Part shown: positions 57,000 to 58,433 of the stretch, piece after piece
Numbering within the stretch: the first letter of the stretch is position 1
Layout of the letters: each line of letters opens with the position of its first letter
NCBI GenBank assembly: GCA_944323205.1
Contig: CALURO010000013.1
Coordinates: forward strand, 1 to 58,433
Reading direction: 5' to 3'
DNA: 58,433 bases
Origin: an uncultured Mucispirillum sp.
GTDB lineage: Bacteria; Chrysiogenota; Deferribacteres; Deferribacterales; Mucispirillaceae
Notes under the pieces: generated by a model
The model's database searches: none
Seen by the model: the letters and a program-made list of their open reading frames with translations, nothing else
Told to the model about the DNA's origin: nothing
Made by a program: the position numbers and the translations under genes

Positions 57000-57679
57000 A
57001 TTAATTACTTATAAATAAAAGCTAATGAAGTGCTGTTACATTTAACTTAATGTCGTTGTGGATAACCTGTGGATAACTTTTTACTTCAATAATCCTTAAA
57101 ACCATTGATAAATCAAGAATATAAGTTTTTATCATTATTTATCAATATGTTACAAGAAAGTATTGATATATAAGGAAAATATTTGTCAAGCATTTTTTTT
57201 AAAATTATATTGTGGTTAAGCTGTTGATAACTTCTATGAATAGAGCCTTTTTTTGCTGATTTAACAAGAGCTTTACTATGATGCTTATTTTTTAAGCAGC
57301 ATATTTTATATAAAATTTTATTTATTTTCTCCATTATATAAGTGCTAAAAATGGTATAAAAAAGGCTATAATTTAATAAAATATTAACTATACTATTTAC
57401 TCATTCAGAACATATAATAGTAGGCGAAGTGAACTTGCCAAATCTTAACCATTCAAGTTAAACAGCTTTAAAATTCTCTATTTCTGATGAACAGGCAGGA
57501 AATAGACATGTAAAATTTTTTTAAAAAAAGATTTCTATCTTATTCGCATTTTGGCTTTTAAGGGCTTTTTATGTTTGAAATGATAAATTATACATAACCG
57601 TCATAAACTTTTAAAACTAAAAAAATCTGAACACTAAATCGGCGATGTTTAAAATAAAATGGCAGGTAGTATTTTTATT
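57000..57679. other. Gene-free AT-rich region with four DnaA-box-like motifs
   Basis: Four TGTGGATAA-like sequences: two perfect (57057-57065, 57068-57076), TGTGGTTAA (57211-57219) and TGTTGATAA (57222-57230). Both pairs are exactly 11 bases start to start, same orientation. AT-rich DNA with few G/C follows to 57410, then a degenerate CATTCAG repeat (about 57402-57428). A 73-codon minus-strand frame at 57113-57334 overlaps the boxes and has no family features. A candidate replication origin or DnaA-titration site. Confidence 0.55.
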
Positions 57680-57772
57680 TTACTCATCATCATCTAAAAT
57701 TTTTATAATCAAAGCAATTAAAAACAGCATTACATACATTATAGAAATTACATTGATAATTATAGTTTTCAT
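57680..57772 (-). CDS. Possible 30-residue membrane peptide
   Basis: An ATG at 57772 opens MKTIIINVISIMYVMLFLIA, one hydrophobic helix ending in KILDDDE. An AGAAAAG stretch precedes it weakly. Its start is eight bases from the end of the element at 57781. Coding status is doubtful. Confidence 0.25.
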   Translation of the reverse strand: MKTIIINVISIMYVMLFLIALIIKILDDDE

Positions 57773-58173
57773 TATCTTTTCTGGGATACCCCATTTTTTT
57801 ATTAAAAATGCTATAACTACTTGATAATATATGTAAAAATAGAAATAATTACCATAAACTGTCATTCAGAGCCACAGGCGAAGAATCTTATTAAACTTTT
57901 ATTAAAAAATACATCCGTGTATTTTTTAAACCACACAATTTCGGGGAAACCCCTCATTGCTTACGCAAGCGACGGCTCGGTCCAGCTGCGGATTTTTGCT
58001 TCCTTCCTATTCGGTCGGAAAATCCTTGCGTCGCTTTGCTCCCCTGAGCCTACCTTGTCATTCAGAGCAATAGCGAAGAATCTAATTAAACAATAATAAA
58101 AATTTCGGTCCAGCTATGGACTTTTGATTCCTGCCTATTCGTCGGGAAAAGACAGCTCTCGCATAAATCGCTC

Positions 58174-58256
58174 GTCCTAGATTTTTTATTTAGTCGTTTG
58201 GTCGCAGTGAATGCTCTCGCACTCACTAAAGAATGCACTTCCTTGTGCATTAGGTC
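58174..58256 (+). repeat. 83-bp direct repeat, copy 1
   Basis: Identical over all 83 bases to 58351-58433, 177 bases apart. It contains small hairpins AGTGA/TCACT and AATGCAC/GTGCATT. Confidence 0.95.
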
Positions 58257-58273
58257 GCCGTATAAATATAAAA

Positions 58274-58302
58274 AAGAGCTGCCTAAATTATAGACAGCTC
58301 TT
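58274..58302. terminator. Terminator-like hairpin between 83-bp repeats
   Basis: AAGAGCTG/CAGCTCTT with 13-base loop and A5 on the left side; no known gene is served. Confidence 0.4.
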
Positions 58303-58350
58303 AATATCTTTTAGCTTTGGCGGCGATTATCAATCCATAATAAAAAATCT

Positions 58351-58433
58351 GTCCTAGATTTTTTATTTAGTCGTTTGGTCGCAGTGAATGCTCTCGCACT
58401 CACTAAAGAATGCACTTCCTTGTGCATTAGGTC
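58351..58433 (+). repeat. 83-bp direct repeat, copy 2 (window end)
   Basis: Exact copy of 58174-58256; identity may continue past the window edge. Confidence 0.95.

Larger units (their letters stand above)
57781..58433 (+). mobile_element. MITE-like element D and dense repeat block (runs off window)
   Basis: It begins CTGGGATACCCCATTTTTTT and continues with the element B left arm (ATGCTATAACTACTTGATAA). It contains CATTCAG/GAAGAATCT units (57859-57890, 58059-58083), reverse-oriented hairpin cassettes (about 57990-58040, 58110-58165) and the direct repeats below. The right end is not in the window. Plus-strand frames here are repeat translation. Confidence 0.65.

Noticed and set aside
57113..57334. 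73-codon minus-strand frame
   Set aside because: Overlaps DnaA-box-like motifs, has no family signature and a weak start.
57821..58096. 91-codon plus-strand frame
   Set aside because: Contains CHSEPQAKN and FRAIAKN strings that come from the CATTCAG repeat; not a gene.
58174..58433. CRISPR array
   Set aside because: Only two copies, 83 bp long with a 94-bp spacer, and no cas genes.

Overview
This is a chromosomal segment of an AT-rich, diderm (Gram-negative) bacterium. Evidence for an outer membrane is two predicted beta-barrel proteins, one ending in Phe, several lipoproteins, and SecD/SecF/YajC. Evidence for a chromosome is tRNA-fMet, recA, dnaB, gltX, der, tgt, sdhCDAB and branched-chain amino-acid synthesis. 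The mix (NhaB, SdhCDAB, an ilvDBHC / psd-pssA-leuA cluster, very AT-rich) would suit a host-associated Deferribacterota such as Mucispirillum. That is inference from gene content, not something the sequence proves.

Layout. 1-12.2 kb: MFS exporter; tgt-yajC-secD-secF operon; SUFU-family protein; nhaB; WalJ-type hydrolase; hotdog thioesterase; tRNA-fMet and tRNA-Met; membrane ferric-reductase-like flavoprotein; DUF4241 protein. This block is bracketed by about 240-bp inverted repeats. 12.2-15.4 kb: MITE-like elements, then a two-gene outer-membrane protein operon whose second gene has a G9 tract in its signal peptide. 15.4-24.6 kb: aminotransferase, Gdx-like SMR pump, der, gltX, an AT-rich spacer with DnaA-box-like motifs, then sdhCDAB. 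24.7-31.3 kb: recA-recX-rplI-dnaB and psd-pssA-leuA. 31.3-38.7 kb: a repeat-filled gap, ilvDBHC and a purine permease. 38.9-43 kb: a two-gene secreted system (M1-like metallopeptidase; catalytic-half-less M1 relative fused to ChaN and PDZ). 43-44.3 kb: a Fic protein between near-identical 68-bp direct repeats. 44.4-49.7 kb: three lipoproteins, two of them paralogues built from a novel repeat of roughly 90-115 residues and one M30-like metallopeptidase. 49.9-57 kb: CBS-type pyrophosphatase, TlpA-like protein, HD phosphohydrolase, Hpt protein, radical-SAM protein, NlpC/P60 lipoprotein and small proteins. 57-58.4 kb: four DnaA-box-like motifs and a dense repeat block.

The most unusual layer is non-coding. 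There is a family of short elements with terminal inverted repeats (CTGCTTCACCCCCATTTTTT type; one copy has a 9-bp target duplication). They are packed with nested hairpin cassettes whose loops are conserved while the stem arms vary in complementary fashion. Next to such hairpins, fragments of neighbouring genes are duplicated: the 3' end of ilvC and the 5' end of the aminotransferase gene. Together with the Fic cassette, the M1/ChaN pair and the repeat lipoproteins, these are the best candidates for undescribed biology. No transposase, CRISPR array or phage gene was found.
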